Below, one piece after another: positions 24,275 through 34,000 of a stretch of DNA of 64,000 nucleotides. The notes under the pieces were generated by a model. It saw only the letters and a list, made by a program, of their open reading frames with translations, was not told the DNA's origin and ran no database searches. The position numbers and the translations under genes are program-made. Source of the stretch: Sphingobium sp. (GTDB taxonomy: Bacteria; Pseudomonadota; Alphaproteobacteria; Sphingomonadales; Sphingomonadaceae). The stretch covers positions 62,001 through 126,000 of the forward strand of contig QFQF01000004.1 of the NCBI GenBank assembly GCA_003248935.1, in the 5' to 3' direction. Position 1 is the stretch's first letter. Every line of letters starts with the position of its first letter.

Positions 24275-24979
24275 TTGATTTCAGCACGATTGACCCGTCC
24301 CGGCCTCGGCGCCTATCGCGCATTTGAGCGTGCGGCGGTCCAGCGCATGGAAAGCGCTGCCCTCATTGCCACCGACCGGGCCGCAGGGATGGCGCTGCGC
24401 ACGTTGCGCACGACGATGGCGGGGGCGAAACTCGGCAGGCTGGGCTATGCGCTCGGCTCCGGGTCGGACCTCAAGAAGGGCGGTCGCCTCCGCCGTTTCG
24501 GCGCGACCGGCTTCTCCGCTTCGGGATGGGTCCATATCCGGTCCCGCTCGGAACGCGCCGCAGGGTCGGTCGTCGCCTATACCGAAGGGGCGGACATCCT
24601 GCCGACCAAGGGCTGGCTATGGATCGCCACCGACGCGATCCCGGCGCGTGTCGGACGGTACAGGATGACACCGTCGCGCTGGCGGGCGGCGGGTCTCGAC
24701 AGCCGGATCGGGCCGCTGGTCCAGATACCGGGCCGCAATGCCGGTGAAAGCCTGCTGGTCGTCAAGAACGTCACCACGCGGATCACCGGACGCGCCAACG
24801 CCCGACGCCTGCCCCGCAACGGGCGGGTGCGGGCCGGTCGCGAGGTCCGCGACCAGATCGTCGCCTTCATCGGCATCCGCCGCACGTCCCGCCAGGCGCG
24901 GGTGAATGTCCGCGCCATCATGACATGGGCTCAATCGAACCTGCCGCGCCTGATCGCCGATGCGATGGGAGATCGCTAA
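24275..24979 (+). CDS. Tail protein upstream of tape measure, 234 aa
   Basis: I choose the TTG at 24275 because a perfect GGAGG (24264-24268) precedes it by 6 nt and it follows the terminator; a longer frame would run through the hairpin. Arg-rich with a central beta region (GFSASGWVHIRSRSERAAGS, GWLWIATDAIPARVGRY). It resembles DUF6441-type siphovirus proteins from memory. Probable tail assembly or tube-end component. Confidence 0.55.
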   Translation: MISARLTRPGLGAYRAFERAAVQRMESAALIATDRAAGMALRTLRTTMAGAKLGRLGYALGSGSDLKKGGRLRRFGATGFSASGWVHIRSRSERAAGSVVAYTEGADILPTKGWLWIATDAIPARVGRYRMTPSRWRAAGLDSRIGPLVQIPGRNAGESLLVVKNVTTRITGRANARRLPRNGRVRAGREVRDQIVAFIGIRRTSRQARVNVRAIMTWAQSNLPRLIADAMGDR

Positions 24980-24982
24980 GCC

Positions 24983-27900
24983 ATGACTGCACAGTCCAGC
25001 ATCTTCCCGGCGTTCATCCGTGCCGAATACGACGGTTCGGCTGGCGGCTTCCCCGCGTTTGAACGGGCAGCGGAAAGCGCGTTTTCGGCTGTGGAGACGC
25101 GCTCCAAGCGCTTCTCCAATTCGATGACCGAAATCGGCAAGGTCATCAGCAGCGCTATCAGCAGCGGAACGAAATCAGGTGGCGGCCTCGACCTCAACGT
25201 CGGGCAGTTCAGGCAGGCGGCGGCGGAGGCCAAGGCTTATGAGACGTCGTTGCGGAACACACTGGCGGCAGCGCAATTGCTGGCGGTCGAGACCGGAGAT
25301 ACAACGCAGGCGACCCGCGACTATCTGATCGCGCTTCAGGTATCGACGCGCGAGGCGGTACAGGCTTCGCAGGCTGCCGATGCGCAGGTAGCTACATACA
25401 CACGCCTGCAAACCGCCCTCGATGCCACTGCGGACCGGAACAGCCGTCTCGCCGAGTCCTATCGCGCGGTTTACACCGAACAGGCGAATGCCGCGCGCCA
25501 GGAGGTACTGCAACGACGTTACCAGGAGGGGCTGAACGCAAATTACGCTCCCGGCCTGACCCGATCCGCCGTCGACAACGGAGCAGGCTTCTCCGCGTTG
25601 GAGGAGATGGCGCAACGCCAGCAGCGCCTGGTTCGCGAGTTGAACGCGGGCGTCGCTGAACTGGAAACCCGGTTCCAGCGAGAGGCTGCATCGACGGCGC
25701 AGGCCGAGCAGCAGGCAGCGGAAGCGTCTGCGCGGCGCGCGCAGGAGTTGATCCGGCTGGCCGAGGCGGAGGCAGGCGCGGCGCGTGGCGCCGACATGCT
25801 GGCTGGCATCTATCGCGGCACGGCGCTTGAGATGGGGCGCACGTCAAAGAGCGCTCAGGACATGGTCGCCGCCTATGCAGCACTGGACCAGAAGACGGCG
25901 CAGTACGAGCAGCAGGTTGTCCAGCTACGCGCCGCGATCGACCCCCTGTTCATGGCGCAGCGGCAATTCGATCAGGAGATGACGCGAGCCGATACCCTGT
26001 ATGAAGCGGGCGCGATATCCACGCGCGAATATGCGCAGGCCCAACAGCTTGCCCGCGATAATCTGCGTGCCGCGAATGACGAGATCCACGCGACGAACGA
26101 CGCCTTCATGCAGTCGGCGCGGGGCGCTGGCGCGGCAAGGGTCGCCTATATCCAGACCGGGCAACAGCTTCAGGACATCGTCGTCAGCCTCGTTTCGGGC
26201 CAGCGCGCCGGGATCGTGTTCGCGCAGCAGCTTCCCCAGCTTGCTTTCGCTCTGTCGAACCTCGGTATGCAGGCCGACGGCACGCAGAAGGGCATCGGAA
26301 AACTCGCGACCCTGCTCTCCGGCCCCTGGGGTGCGGCGGTATTCGGCGCGGTCGCCGCCGTCGGCTTCCTGGCCGAAGGGCTGATGGGCACGAAGAAGGC
26401 GGCGGACGATGCCAGGACATCGAATATCGACTTCACGAACGCGATGGAGGTGTCCCGGGCCTTCGTCCTCGATTACACCAAGGCGATCGACGGCCTGTCC
26501 AGCGCGACGCGGGGCCTAATCAACACCCAGGCAATCCTTGTCGACAGCCTGCGGAACACCGCAAAAAGCAGCGTCTCCAGTCTCGACGCACAACTTTCAT
26601 CGGTCGATGCGCGACTCAAGACCCTCCGGGACTCGCGCATTGGATTGCCTGGCAGTTTCGACACCAGCGACGTAGAGATTGCTCAACTCCAGCGCCAGCG
26701 CGCACAGATCGTCGCCAACCTCGAAGCGGCGCGCACCAGTTATTCGGAGGCGCAGGCGGCCTATGAGGCGCGGACGGCCGGAGAGAATTCTGACCCGGAC
26801 CTGAAAGCCAGAGCCGAAATCGAGCGCGAACGTGCGCGCCTCACCCAGCAGCGACAGGAAACGCTCCGGCAGGGCAACGTTCCCCTCGCAGGGTTTACGC
26901 CCCTGTCAGGGCAGGATTTCGAACGGCAGATGGGCGCCCTCGCGGCGCGAGAGAAGGCGCTGAAAGAAGCCTCTGCCACAACCAACGCCAGCATAAGAAC
27001 GATGAATGCCCAGGCACGCCTGGCTGCCGCTGACGACCCGGTCGAGGTGGCGCGCGCAGAACTCAGCCTGACCAAGGCGGTCAATTCCGAACTCCTGCGC
27101 AAGGGCAAGATCAGCGCGGATGACTACCGGACCAGCGTCCAGGCAAAGGAAATAGACGTGCAGCGCGCGGAGGGGATGAAGCGCGCGACGACCGAAGGGG
27201 AAAAGGCGGCCCGCGCGTACCAGCGCCTCGTAGATTTCGGCGACCGGTCTTCCGAGGCCGTACAGCGGATATCAGAGCAATTCGACGATCAACCAAAGCT
27301 CATCGATCGCGCTGCGCAGGCCACCCGAACGCTCGACAAGATCATCGAAGAAGCGAGTTTGAGGAAGCCGCCCAATTTCGAGGAACTGGTCGCGAACGCT
27401 ACTACCGCTCGCAACATCGTCCAGAATGGCATCAATAAGCCATATCGCGACCTGCTCGAAAACCAGTCCCAGCAACTTGTGATCCAGGACATGATCCTGC
27501 GGGGCAAGCAGGATGAGGCCGACACGACGCAGATCATCGCGAACCTCCAGAAGCTGATGGGGCCTCTCGACCAGGCCCGAAAGGACGCGATCCTCGCCAA
27601 TGTGACCGCCCTGCGCCTGCAATCGCGCGAAATGGAAAAGCAGCGCGACCAGCAGCAGGCATATCTGAACGCGGTCAACGATGTGCAGGGCGCCATTCGT
27701 CAGGGTTTCGCCTCGATCCGCACCGAGGGGGCGGGAGCGCTCAAGGGCTTCGTCAGCAATATCCGCGGCACCTTCGACAACCTGTTCGCCGATGTCCTGA
27801 CCGAAAACCTGTTCGGCGACATGTTCCGCGACCTGAACGACCAGATCACCGGGGCCAATCAGGTGAAGGACGCCAGTGCGATCATGCAGAACGCGCTGAC

Positions 27901-29443
27901 GCCTGCCGCCATCAAGGTTGAGCAATTCGGCAACACCACCGCGCAGGCTGCGAATACGGTCGCCGGTTCCCCCGTGGCAGCGGCGAACGACAATACCGCC
28001 ACTGCCAGCGCAGGCGACATCGTCGTTACCGCCAGTCGCTACCAGCGCGATCCTGCTGCTTTCATCGGTGGGATGTTCACCAAGCTATTCTCTGGTGTCT
28101 TCAGCGACAAAATAGCCAAAACTATCGGGACCAAGGTGGGTGACGCCTTGGAGGGCGCTGCTTACGGCCAGATGGCGGGCGGCCTTGTGTTGGGTGGCAA
28201 GAACAGTGCGCTGGGTAGTTCGCTTGGCGGTGCGGTCGGGAAGATCGCCGGGAAGGCGATCGGCGACAAGATTGGTGGAACCTTGGGCAAGGCTCTCGGT
28301 CCCCTCGGATCGATTGCGGGCGGAATACTCGGCGGCGCAGTTGGTGGCCTCTTCACCTCGACGAAACGCGCCAGCGCCACCATCGGCGCGAATGCGGCCG
28401 GCGACCTCGTCATAACCTCCCTGACCGGCAACTCCGGCTCGCGCAAAAAGGCGTCGAGCGAGGGCGCGGACAGCACGATATCCTCGATCGAGCGCATCGC
28501 TGAAGCCCTTGGCGGCAGCGTCGATGCATCGAAGGGCTCCGTCTCGATCGGCGTGCGGAAAGGCTCGTACCGCGTCGACACGACAGGTCAGGGCCGGACC
28601 AAACTCAAGTCCGGCGTGCTGGACTTCGGCAGCGACGCGGAGAGCGCTGTTCGGGCCGCAACGCTGAACCTGATCCAGGACGGCGTGATCTCCGGCCTGA
28701 GGGCGTCCACGCAACGTCTGCTCCAGCAAGGGACGGACCTCGACGCCGCGCTCGACAAGGCACTGCGCTTCGAAGACGTGTTCACGCGCTACAAGGCGCT
28801 GATCGATCCCGTCGGCGCCGCGATCGACACCGTCAACAAGGAGTTCACCAGCCTCCAGAAGGTGTTCAAGGACGCCGGAGCGTCGGCGGAAGAACTGGCA
28901 ACGCTGGAAAAACTGTACAATTCGGAACGCAAGACAGCGGCGGAGGAAGCCGCGAAGGCGGTCACGGGATCGCTCAAGGATCTGCTTGACGGGATCAACA
29001 TCGGGGACAGCGGCTATTCGCTGCGGTCCCGGCTGGAGAACGCCAGGGCGGCCTATGACCCGCTCGCGGCCCGGGTCGCGGCGGGCGATACGACCGCGTA
29101 CGACGACTACAGCACCGCCGCGCAGACGCTCATCGATCTCCAGCGCCAGTATAGCGGCAGCCAGAGCGAATATTTCGATGTGCTGGATCAGGTGAAGAAC
29201 CTCGCCACCAACGCGGTCAACAGCCAGCAATCGCTGATCGACAGCGCGAACGGGTCGGCCTCGATCTTCAACACAACCCCGATCGTCGATGCCACGAAGG
29301 CGCAGACCGATGCCATAACGGCGGCCCTCAACGGCCAGTTGACCGCCGTAAACGACAATCTCGCCCGCCTGATCGCGCTCGGATATGTGAACGTCAACGG
29401 CACCCGCGTCACCTATACCAATGCGGCGCGGCTCAACTTCTGA
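24983..29443 (+). CDS. Tape measure protein
   Basis: 1486 residues, the longest intact tail gene before the tip gene. Long Gln/Ala/Arg coiled-coil stretches (about residues 70-380 and 550-900), a hydrophobic segment near residues 440-470 (LLSGPWGAAVFGAVAAVGF) and a Gly/Ala-rich membrane-active region near 1060-1110. Sets tail length: roughly 0.15 nm per residue would give a tail of about 220 nm. Starts 3 bp after the preceding stop. Confidence 0.9.
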   Translation: MTAQSSIFPAFIRAEYDGSAGGFPAFERAAESAFSAVETRSKRFSNSMTEIGKVISSAISSGTKSGGGLDLNVGQFRQAAAEAKAYETSLRNTLAAAQLLAVETGDTTQATRDYLIALQVSTREAVQASQAADAQVATYTRLQTALDATADRNSRLAESYRAVYTEQANAARQEVLQRRYQEGLNANYAPGLTRSAVDNGAGFSALEEMAQRQQRLVRELNAGVAELETRFQREAASTAQAEQQAAEASARRAQELIRLAEAEAGAARGADMLAGIYRGTALEMGRTSKSAQDMVAAYAALDQKTAQYEQQVVQLRAAIDPLFMAQRQFDQEMTRADTLYEAGAISTREYAQAQQLARDNLRAANDEIHATNDAFMQSARGAGAARVAYIQTGQQLQDIVVSLVSGQRAGIVFAQQLPQLAFALSNLGMQADGTQKGIGKLATLLSGPWGAAVFGAVAAVGFLAEGLMGTKKAADDARTSNIDFTNAMEVSRAFVLDYTKAIDGLSSATRGLINTQAILVDSLRNTAKSSVSSLDAQLSSVDARLKTLRDSRIGLPGSFDTSDVEIAQLQRQRAQIVANLEAARTSYSEAQAAYEARTAGENSDPDLKARAEIERERARLTQQRQETLRQGNVPLAGFTPLSGQDFERQMGALAAREKALKEASATTNASIRTMNAQARLAAADDPVEVARAELSLTKAVNSELLRKGKISADDYRTSVQAKEIDVQRAEGMKRATTEGEKAARAYQRLVDFGDRSSEAVQRISEQFDDQPKLIDRAAQATRTLDKIIEEASLRKPPNFEELVANATTARNIVQNGINKPYRDLLENQSQQLVIQDMILRGKQDEADTTQIIANLQKLMGPLDQARKDAILANVTALRLQSREMEKQRDQQQAYLNAVNDVQGAIRQGFASIRTEGAGALKGFVSNIRGTFDNLFADVLTENLFGDMFRDLNDQITGANQVKDASAIMQNALTPAAIKVEQFGNTTAQAANTVAGSPVAAANDNTATASAGDIVVTASRYQRDPAAFIGGMFTKLFSGVFSDKIAKTIGTKVGDALEGAAYGQMAGGLVLGGKNSALGSSLGGAVGKIAGKAIGDKIGGTLGKALGPLGSIAGGILGGAVGGLFTSTKRASATIGANAAGDLVITSLTGNSGSRKKASSEGADSTISSIERIAEALGGSVDASKGSVSIGVRKGSYRVDTTGQGRTKLKSGVLDFGSDAESAVRAATLNLIQDGVISGLRASTQRLLQQGTDLDAALDKALRFEDVFTRYKALIDPVGAAIDTVNKEFTSLQKVFKDAGASAEELATLEKLYNSERKTAAEEAAKAVTGSLKDLLDGINIGDSGYSLRSRLENARAAYDPLAARVAAGDTTAYDDYSTAAQTLIDLQRQYSGSQSEYFDVLDQVKNLATNAVNSQQSLIDSANGSASIFNTTPIVDATKAQTDAITAALNGQLTAVNDNLARLIALGYVNVNGTRVTYTNAARLNF

Positions 29444-31776
29444 TGCATATCCTCGCGGAGTTGCAGCCGCTCGATCCGGTCCGGCAACACCTGAGATTGA
29501 CGCTTGGGGGGCGCCGCTTGACCGTTGGCGGCAGCCATGTGACCCTCCCTCGATCATGGTCTTTGTCGAGACCGGTAATCCGGGTTGCCTCGGCTCAGGA
29601 TCGCGCGATCACCGGCTTGAACAATGTTCGCTGGTGGCCTGCGATGACGAAAAAGCCATCGCTCGGCATACGCCTGTTCGATGGCGATTTCTCTTCGGCC
29701 GTTGATGCGGGGCAGGCCAGTTTCGAGATATCGTCCTTTGCGCTGGAGCGCATTGACCCATTGGTCGAACGCTATGTGTGGGCGGGCGCGCCGATCCGGC
29801 TTTACGCCGGGAATAGCGGCGACGCATGGCCATGGCCCGAAGTGTTCAAAGGGCGGATCGACAGTTTCCAGTTCAAGGACGGCAGGATCGCCCTGACCGC
29901 TAAGGTCGACAGCGAACCGTTTGAGGCGCAGGCCAACCCACTGCTGTACGCGGGCACGACCGGGATCGAGGGCGGCGCCGATCTCAAGAACCGTCCGAAG
30001 CCATGGGCGTTCGGCGCGCCCCGCAATGTCGAGCCGGTGTTGATCGACTCGGTCAACAGCGTGTTTCAGGTCTCGGGCTATGGCCCAATCAAGGCGGTAG
30101 ACGCACTGTACGAGCGGGGCAGCGCGTTCGGCGCTTCGCTGGGCGATGCGGGCAGCTATTCCGCGCTGGTGGCCTCCGATATCCCGGCGGGGCGTTGGGG
30201 CACATGTCTCGCGCAGGGCCTCATCCGGCTCGGCGCGCCGCCTTATGGCGTCATCACGGCCGATGTACAGGGTGACTATGCCGGGGCGGTCTGGCGGCGA
30301 TTGCCCGGCGCGATCATCCGGCGGGTGTGCGATAATGCAGGCATCGATTCATCGCTGATCGACACCGCCTCACTTGCCGCTCTGGACGGCGCAATGACTG
30401 CGATGCCTTCGGGCGGCAACATCAGCCTGTACCTGACCGAGCAGGAAACGGTCATGGAACTGGCTCAGCGCCTGTTCCTCGGCTGCAACGCGCAGGCCGG
30501 AATCGGATGGACCGGCAAACTGTTCGCATCGCGGCTGTCGATCGGTTCGCCCGCCGTTACGCTGCATTCGCAGGGCAAGCGCCTGCCCGCCGTGGTGGAT
30601 GCGACGGAGGCGGATGTCTCGCCGCCCTACAAGCGGATGCAGATGGGCGGCGCGAAGTCCTGGCGGGTGCATACGCTCGACGAGATCGCATTTCAGGCGG
30701 CGCTCACCGACCGCGGTCAGTACCTCTCTACGACGGTATATCGTGAGGGCGACATCGTCACTTTGGCGGACGGGTCGAAATGGGTTTTCGTCGGCCCGAC
30801 GCCACTGACCGGGTCGACGCCATCTGACGCCAACACAAACTGGGCGCGGATGTCGAATGCGATCGTGCCGGTCGACGGCAGCGGGACGCCTTTGGTCACG
30901 CGGATAGCCGCCAACGCCGCTCAAATCACGCTGACGCAGGCGGATGTCGCCTCGCTGAACTCGCAGATGGCAACGATCGCCTCGGATTCCATCCTGTCAC
31001 GCGGGGAGAAACAGCAGGTAGCGCGTGAGTATGATGCCATTGTTTCAATGCGTTCGGCGCTCGACTCCATGGCCGCATCAATGGGTATCGCATCAGCAGA
31101 GCGATCGAATGCAACGAGCGCGTTGAATGCGCTGTCCAGTTACCTGGGCAGCCTGTCACCCGCATGGAACGACACCAGCCAGAACACGGTCATTTCAGCA
31201 TCGACGTTCACAACCCGGTGGAGTGACGCCTATACAGCGGTGGCGGCACTCTCCGCTGCGGTCACCGGAACCGTGGGCGCGCCGACGGGAACGCCGGTGG
31301 GCACGATCTCCGCCGGGGACGTGTCGGGGACGATCAAGAGCGGCGGCGGCCTCAACACCAATCAGGTCGATACCGCATCGGTCCAGAACAATGCGATCAG
31401 CGATGTCGTCGGTGCCTTCACCGATGGCACGGTCGCCAGCACCAGCGCTGAGACGGTGGCGCAGAGCGCGTCGGTCGTCGTGGGGTCGACCGGAAGCGTG
31501 ATCGTGCTGATGAGTTGCCTGTGGAGCGGCAGCAATTCCGCACCGTCGATGATCTATGGCGGCCTGATCCGCCTCTACCGCAACGGTTCGATGCTGCGCG
31601 AGTGGACCGGCATGGGCGGCGGCAACGGTTTTCAGGGCAATTTCTCGTCCAGCCTCGTCGACGCGCCGGGTTCCGGCACGCACGGCTATGAACTGCGCAT
31701 CCTCAATCTGGCGGGCGGAACCGCACAGTTCGATGCGTCAAAGCGCAGCCTCGGCCTCGTCTACCAGAAGAAGTGA
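29443..31776 (+). CDS. Tail tip / baseplate hub protein
   Basis: 777 residues directly after the tape measure (TGATG overlap). N-terminal beta domain (FDGDFSSAVDAGQASFEISS), a middle domain with VMELAQRLFLGCNAQAGIGW, and a C-terminal coiled coil then beta-sandwich (about residues 480-777) ending in strands like a fibre attachment module. Shorter than lambda J but in the equivalent position; it may combine the jobs of several lambda tip proteins. Confidence 0.65.
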   Translation: MHILAELQPLDPVRQHLRLTLGGRRLTVGGSHVTLPRSWSLSRPVIRVASAQDRAITGLNNVRWWPAMTKKPSLGIRLFDGDFSSAVDAGQASFEISSFALERIDPLVERYVWAGAPIRLYAGNSGDAWPWPEVFKGRIDSFQFKDGRIALTAKVDSEPFEAQANPLLYAGTTGIEGGADLKNRPKPWAFGAPRNVEPVLIDSVNSVFQVSGYGPIKAVDALYERGSAFGASLGDAGSYSALVASDIPAGRWGTCLAQGLIRLGAPPYGVITADVQGDYAGAVWRRLPGAIIRRVCDNAGIDSSLIDTASLAALDGAMTAMPSGGNISLYLTEQETVMELAQRLFLGCNAQAGIGWTGKLFASRLSIGSPAVTLHSQGKRLPAVVDATEADVSPPYKRMQMGGAKSWRVHTLDEIAFQAALTDRGQYLSTTVYREGDIVTLADGSKWVFVGPTPLTGSTPSDANTNWARMSNAIVPVDGSGTPLVTRIAANAAQITLTQADVASLNSQMATIASDSILSRGEKQQVAREYDAIVSMRSALDSMAASMGIASAERSNATSALNALSSYLGSLSPAWNDTSQNTVISASTFTTRWSDAYTAVAALSAAVTGTVGAPTGTPVGTISAGDVSGTIKSGGGLNTNQVDTASVQNNAISDVVGAFTDGTVASTSAETVAQSASVVVGSTGSVIVLMSCLWSGSNSAPSMIYGGLIRLYRNGSMLREWTGMGGGNGFQGNFSSSLVDAPGSGTHGYELRILNLAGGTAQFDASKRSLGLVYQKK

Positions 31777-31783
31777 GGGATCG

Positions 31784-32308
31784 ATGATCGTCGAATATAT
31801 CGTGTTCGCCACTGATACGGGCGAAGTCATCAAGAGCGGTCAGGCGCCGGCGGACATGGTCGCGATTCAGGCCGGCCCGGGCCAGCGGGCGATCGTGATC
31901 CCGGCCGGCGTGATCGGCTGGAACGGCGTCGATCTGGAACCGCTGCGCGCCAAGCTGGTGGCGGATGTCGATACGGAGGCCGGCGCGGCGCGGGCGCGGT
32001 TCATCACCGTCATCCCCGGCCAGGACAGCACCTATATCTACAAGGCGCGCGAAGCGGCGGCGTGGACCAGCGGCGCCGATCCGGCGACCGCGCCGTTCCT
32101 GGCGGCGGAGGCGGGCGCGACGGGAGCGGCAATTGACGACCTCGCCGTCTCCGTCCTCGCCATGGAAGCGCAGTGGATCGCCATCGGCTCGGCGATCGAG
32201 GGTGCGCGCATGGGGGCCAAGTCCGCCCTGGCCGCCGCCACCGATCTGCCCGGCATGGTCGCGGCGATCACCGTCGACTGGGACGCGGTGATCGCCGCCG
32301 CCGTCTGA
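31784..32308 (+). CDS. Tail fibre-associated protein, 174 aa
   Basis: N-terminal small beta domain (MIVEYIVFATDTGEVIKSGQ) and a C-terminal helical part (ARFITVIPGQDSTYIYKARE...) of the DUF4376 kind seen in tail fibre assembly proteins. ATG 7 bp after the tip gene's stop. Likely fibre chaperone or connector. Confidence 0.5.
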   Translation: MIVEYIVFATDTGEVIKSGQAPADMVAIQAGPGQRAIVIPAGVIGWNGVDLEPLRAKLVADVDTEAGAARARFITVIPGQDSTYIYKAREAAAWTSGADPATAPFLAAEAGATGAAIDDLAVSVLAMEAQWIAIGSAIEGARMGAKSALAAATDLPGMVAAITVDWDAVIAAAV

Positions 32309-32333
32309 ACCTCACCCAACGGGAGAACAGCAT

Positions 32334-32507
32334 ATGCGAATGATGATGCTCGTCGCGCTCTGCGCGGCGCTGTCGGCGTGCGCCGACTCGGGACAAGTCG
32401 CGGCGCCTTCGGATTGCGGCCGCGCCGTGATCCAGGGCGCGCAGGTCAAGAAGGTCTATTGCCCGAGGCCGTTCGACCTCGGCATGGACGGCATGCCGGC
32501 CAGTTGA
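32334..32507 (+). CDS. Small lipoprotein, 57 aa
   Basis: MRMMMLVALCAALSACADSG is a textbook signal with lipobox LSAC (Cys16); the mature 42 residues contain two further Cys. Good GGGAGAA site. Lies between tail genes, so it is either a moron or a phage-exclusion lipoprotein. Confidence 0.6.
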   Translation: MRMMMLVALCAALSACADSGQVAAPSDCGRAVIQGAQVKKVYCPRPFDLGMDGMPAS

Positions 32508-32508
32508 G

Positions 32509-33312
32509 ATGACGAATTTTCGGCAGGCGAGCGCGCCCGGCACCTTCGCCGACGGCGACCTGTGGTTCGACAGCGACGATGGCGACCGCGTGCATCTGGC
32601 GGTCAGCGGGTCATGGGTCGCGCTCGGCGTCGATACCGAACTGGATGACTTCCCCGACATGACACCCGCCACCACTGACCAGCTTGTGGCCAAGCGTGGC
32701 ACCGGGGGAGTCAACCTGCTGGCGGGCGATTTCGTGCACCGCGACGCTAGCGGCGTCTTCGGACTGGGCGGTCATAGCGAGATTGCCGACAACGGCGGCT
32801 ATCTCGGCTTTGGCGCGGCCTTTCGCTCGGGGAGCTGGCGCAACAGCAACGCGGGCCAGGGCGGGGCCGCGATCAGAAATAACAGCGGGAATCTGGAATT
32901 CTACAGCGGCTCGTCACCCGGCGCGGCGGGCAGCGTCTTCACCGATTTCACGCTGCGCAGTTGGATGGATGCGCAGGGCAAGTGGCATCACAGCGGCTCG
33001 CAGATCTTCAGCGGGTCTGACCCCGCCGCGCTGTACCCCATCGACACGTCGGCGCTCGGCGTCACGATCGCCGCCGGCGGTGTGATAAGCTTCTATAACT
33101 TTTCCGGGCTGGTGATCGCGAATGCCCACAGCACCGGCCCGATCGCCGCATGGCTGGTCGGCGGCGGCACGGTCGCGAGCCTCGGCGGGACCGGCACGGT
33201 CGGCGCGATGGCGTTCTACGGCGGCTCGCCCACCAGCTATTATTTCACGAACACGACGGGCGCGGCGCAATATTTCACGTTCACCGCGATCCGCACGCGC
33301 GCATTCTCCTGA
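32509..33312 (+). CDS. Tail fibre/spike protein, 267 aa
   Basis: Begins with the fibre attachment-like MTNFRQASAPGTFADGDLWF, contains Gly/Ser-rich beta repeats and ends in a beta-sandwich-like segment (GAMAFYGGSPTSYYFTNTTG). ATG 1 bp after the lipoprotein stop. Probably a structural fibre distinct from the large protein at 34001. Confidence 0.6.
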   Translation: MTNFRQASAPGTFADGDLWFDSDDGDRVHLAVSGSWVALGVDTELDDFPDMTPATTDQLVAKRGTGGVNLLAGDFVHRDASGVFGLGGHSEIADNGGYLGFGAAFRSGSWRNSNAGQGGAAIRNNSGNLEFYSGSSPGAAGSVFTDFTLRSWMDAQGKWHHSGSQIFSGSDPAALYPIDTSALGVTIAAGGVISFYNFSGLVIANAHSTGPIAAWLVGGGTVASLGGTGTVGAMAFYGGSPTSYYFTNTTGAAQYFTFTAIRTRAFS

Positions 33313-33326
33313 CCCAAGGATATCCG

Positions 33327-33497
33327 ATGTCTGTTCCGGAATACTGGAAGGTCCAGAAAGGACCGAAACTGTGGCTCATCAACGCTGTTGTCGCCGGAAG
33401 GGAGGTGGAGTTTCCCGTGGTGGTAGCCGAGGATGAAAGCGAACTCGACGAGCTTGTCATGTTCACGCTCGACCATCTGAAAGCGCAGAACGGCTGA
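33327..33497 (+). CDS. Small protein, 56 aa
   Basis: MSVPEYWKVQKGPKLWLINA with a small beta hairpin and a C-terminal helix (DELVMFTLDHLKAQN). ATG after an AAGGA motif; stop overlaps the next ATG. Unrecognised. Confidence 0.5.
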   Translation: MSVPEYWKVQKGPKLWLINAVVAGREVEFPVVVAEDESELDELVMFTLDHLKAQNG

Positions 33498-33928
33498 TGG
33501 CCGACACGGGGGGCGTGTCCGCCGGGGATACAGGCGGGGTCATTGCCGGGGTTGTCGTCGTAGGCGCGGCGATCGGCAAGGGTATCCGCTGGCTGCTCAA
33601 CTGGCGGGACGCGCGGGCCGCGACGCGGTCGGCCAAGCTCCAGCGCTGGCACGAGGAGCTGGAGCGGCGCGAGGCGAAGATCGAGCAGCGCGACCGCGAG
33701 TATCAGGCGCATATCGAGACCGAACTGCGGCAACTGAAGATCGAGAACAGGGCGCTGCGCGCCGCGTTCGAGATGGTGGCGACGCCGCTCCGGTCGGTCG
33801 AGCCGGGGCACCCGGCGCTCGCCCGCGCGCAGGAACTGCTGACCCGCGCCTTCCCCCTCGACCCGAGCCTCCCCGAGGACATGGGCGTCCTGATGAGCAT
33901 GATCGACGGGGATCAGGCGGGCCGCTGA
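33497..33928 (+). CDS. Membrane-anchored coiled-coil protein, 143 aa
   Basis: One hydrophobic segment (about residues 14-33, GVIAGVVVVGAAIGKGIRWL) then a long charged coiled coil (LQRWHEELERREAKIEQRDR) and a helical tail. The layout resembles an i-spanin, but spanins are found at 41479, so this could be another envelope-associated protein. Ends just before the terminator at 33951. Confidence 0.45.
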   Translation: MADTGGVSAGDTGGVIAGVVVVGAAIGKGIRWLLNWRDARAATRSAKLQRWHEELERREAKIEQRDREYQAHIETELRQLKIENRALRAAFEMVATPLRSVEPGHPALARAQELLTRAFPLDPSLPEDMGVLMSMIDGDQAGR

Positions 33929-33950
33929 GCCCGCATTCACACAATAACCA

Positions 33951-33971
33951 GGGCGCTTCGGCGCCCTTTTT
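33951..33971 (+). terminator. Terminator GGGCGC-TTCG-GCGCCC-T5
   Basis: A 6-bp GC stem with a UUCG tetraloop and five T, 30 bp before the ATG of the giant tail protein. Would reduce expression of 34001 relative to upstream genes or give it an independent 5' end. Confidence 0.78.
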
Positions 33972-34000
33972 CATGCGCGGGAGCGCAATCGGAGACCTTT

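Noticed and set aside
28085..29557. 490-codon minus-strand frame in the tape measure gene
   Set aside because: Shadow of codon bias; internal to an unambiguous tape measure gene.
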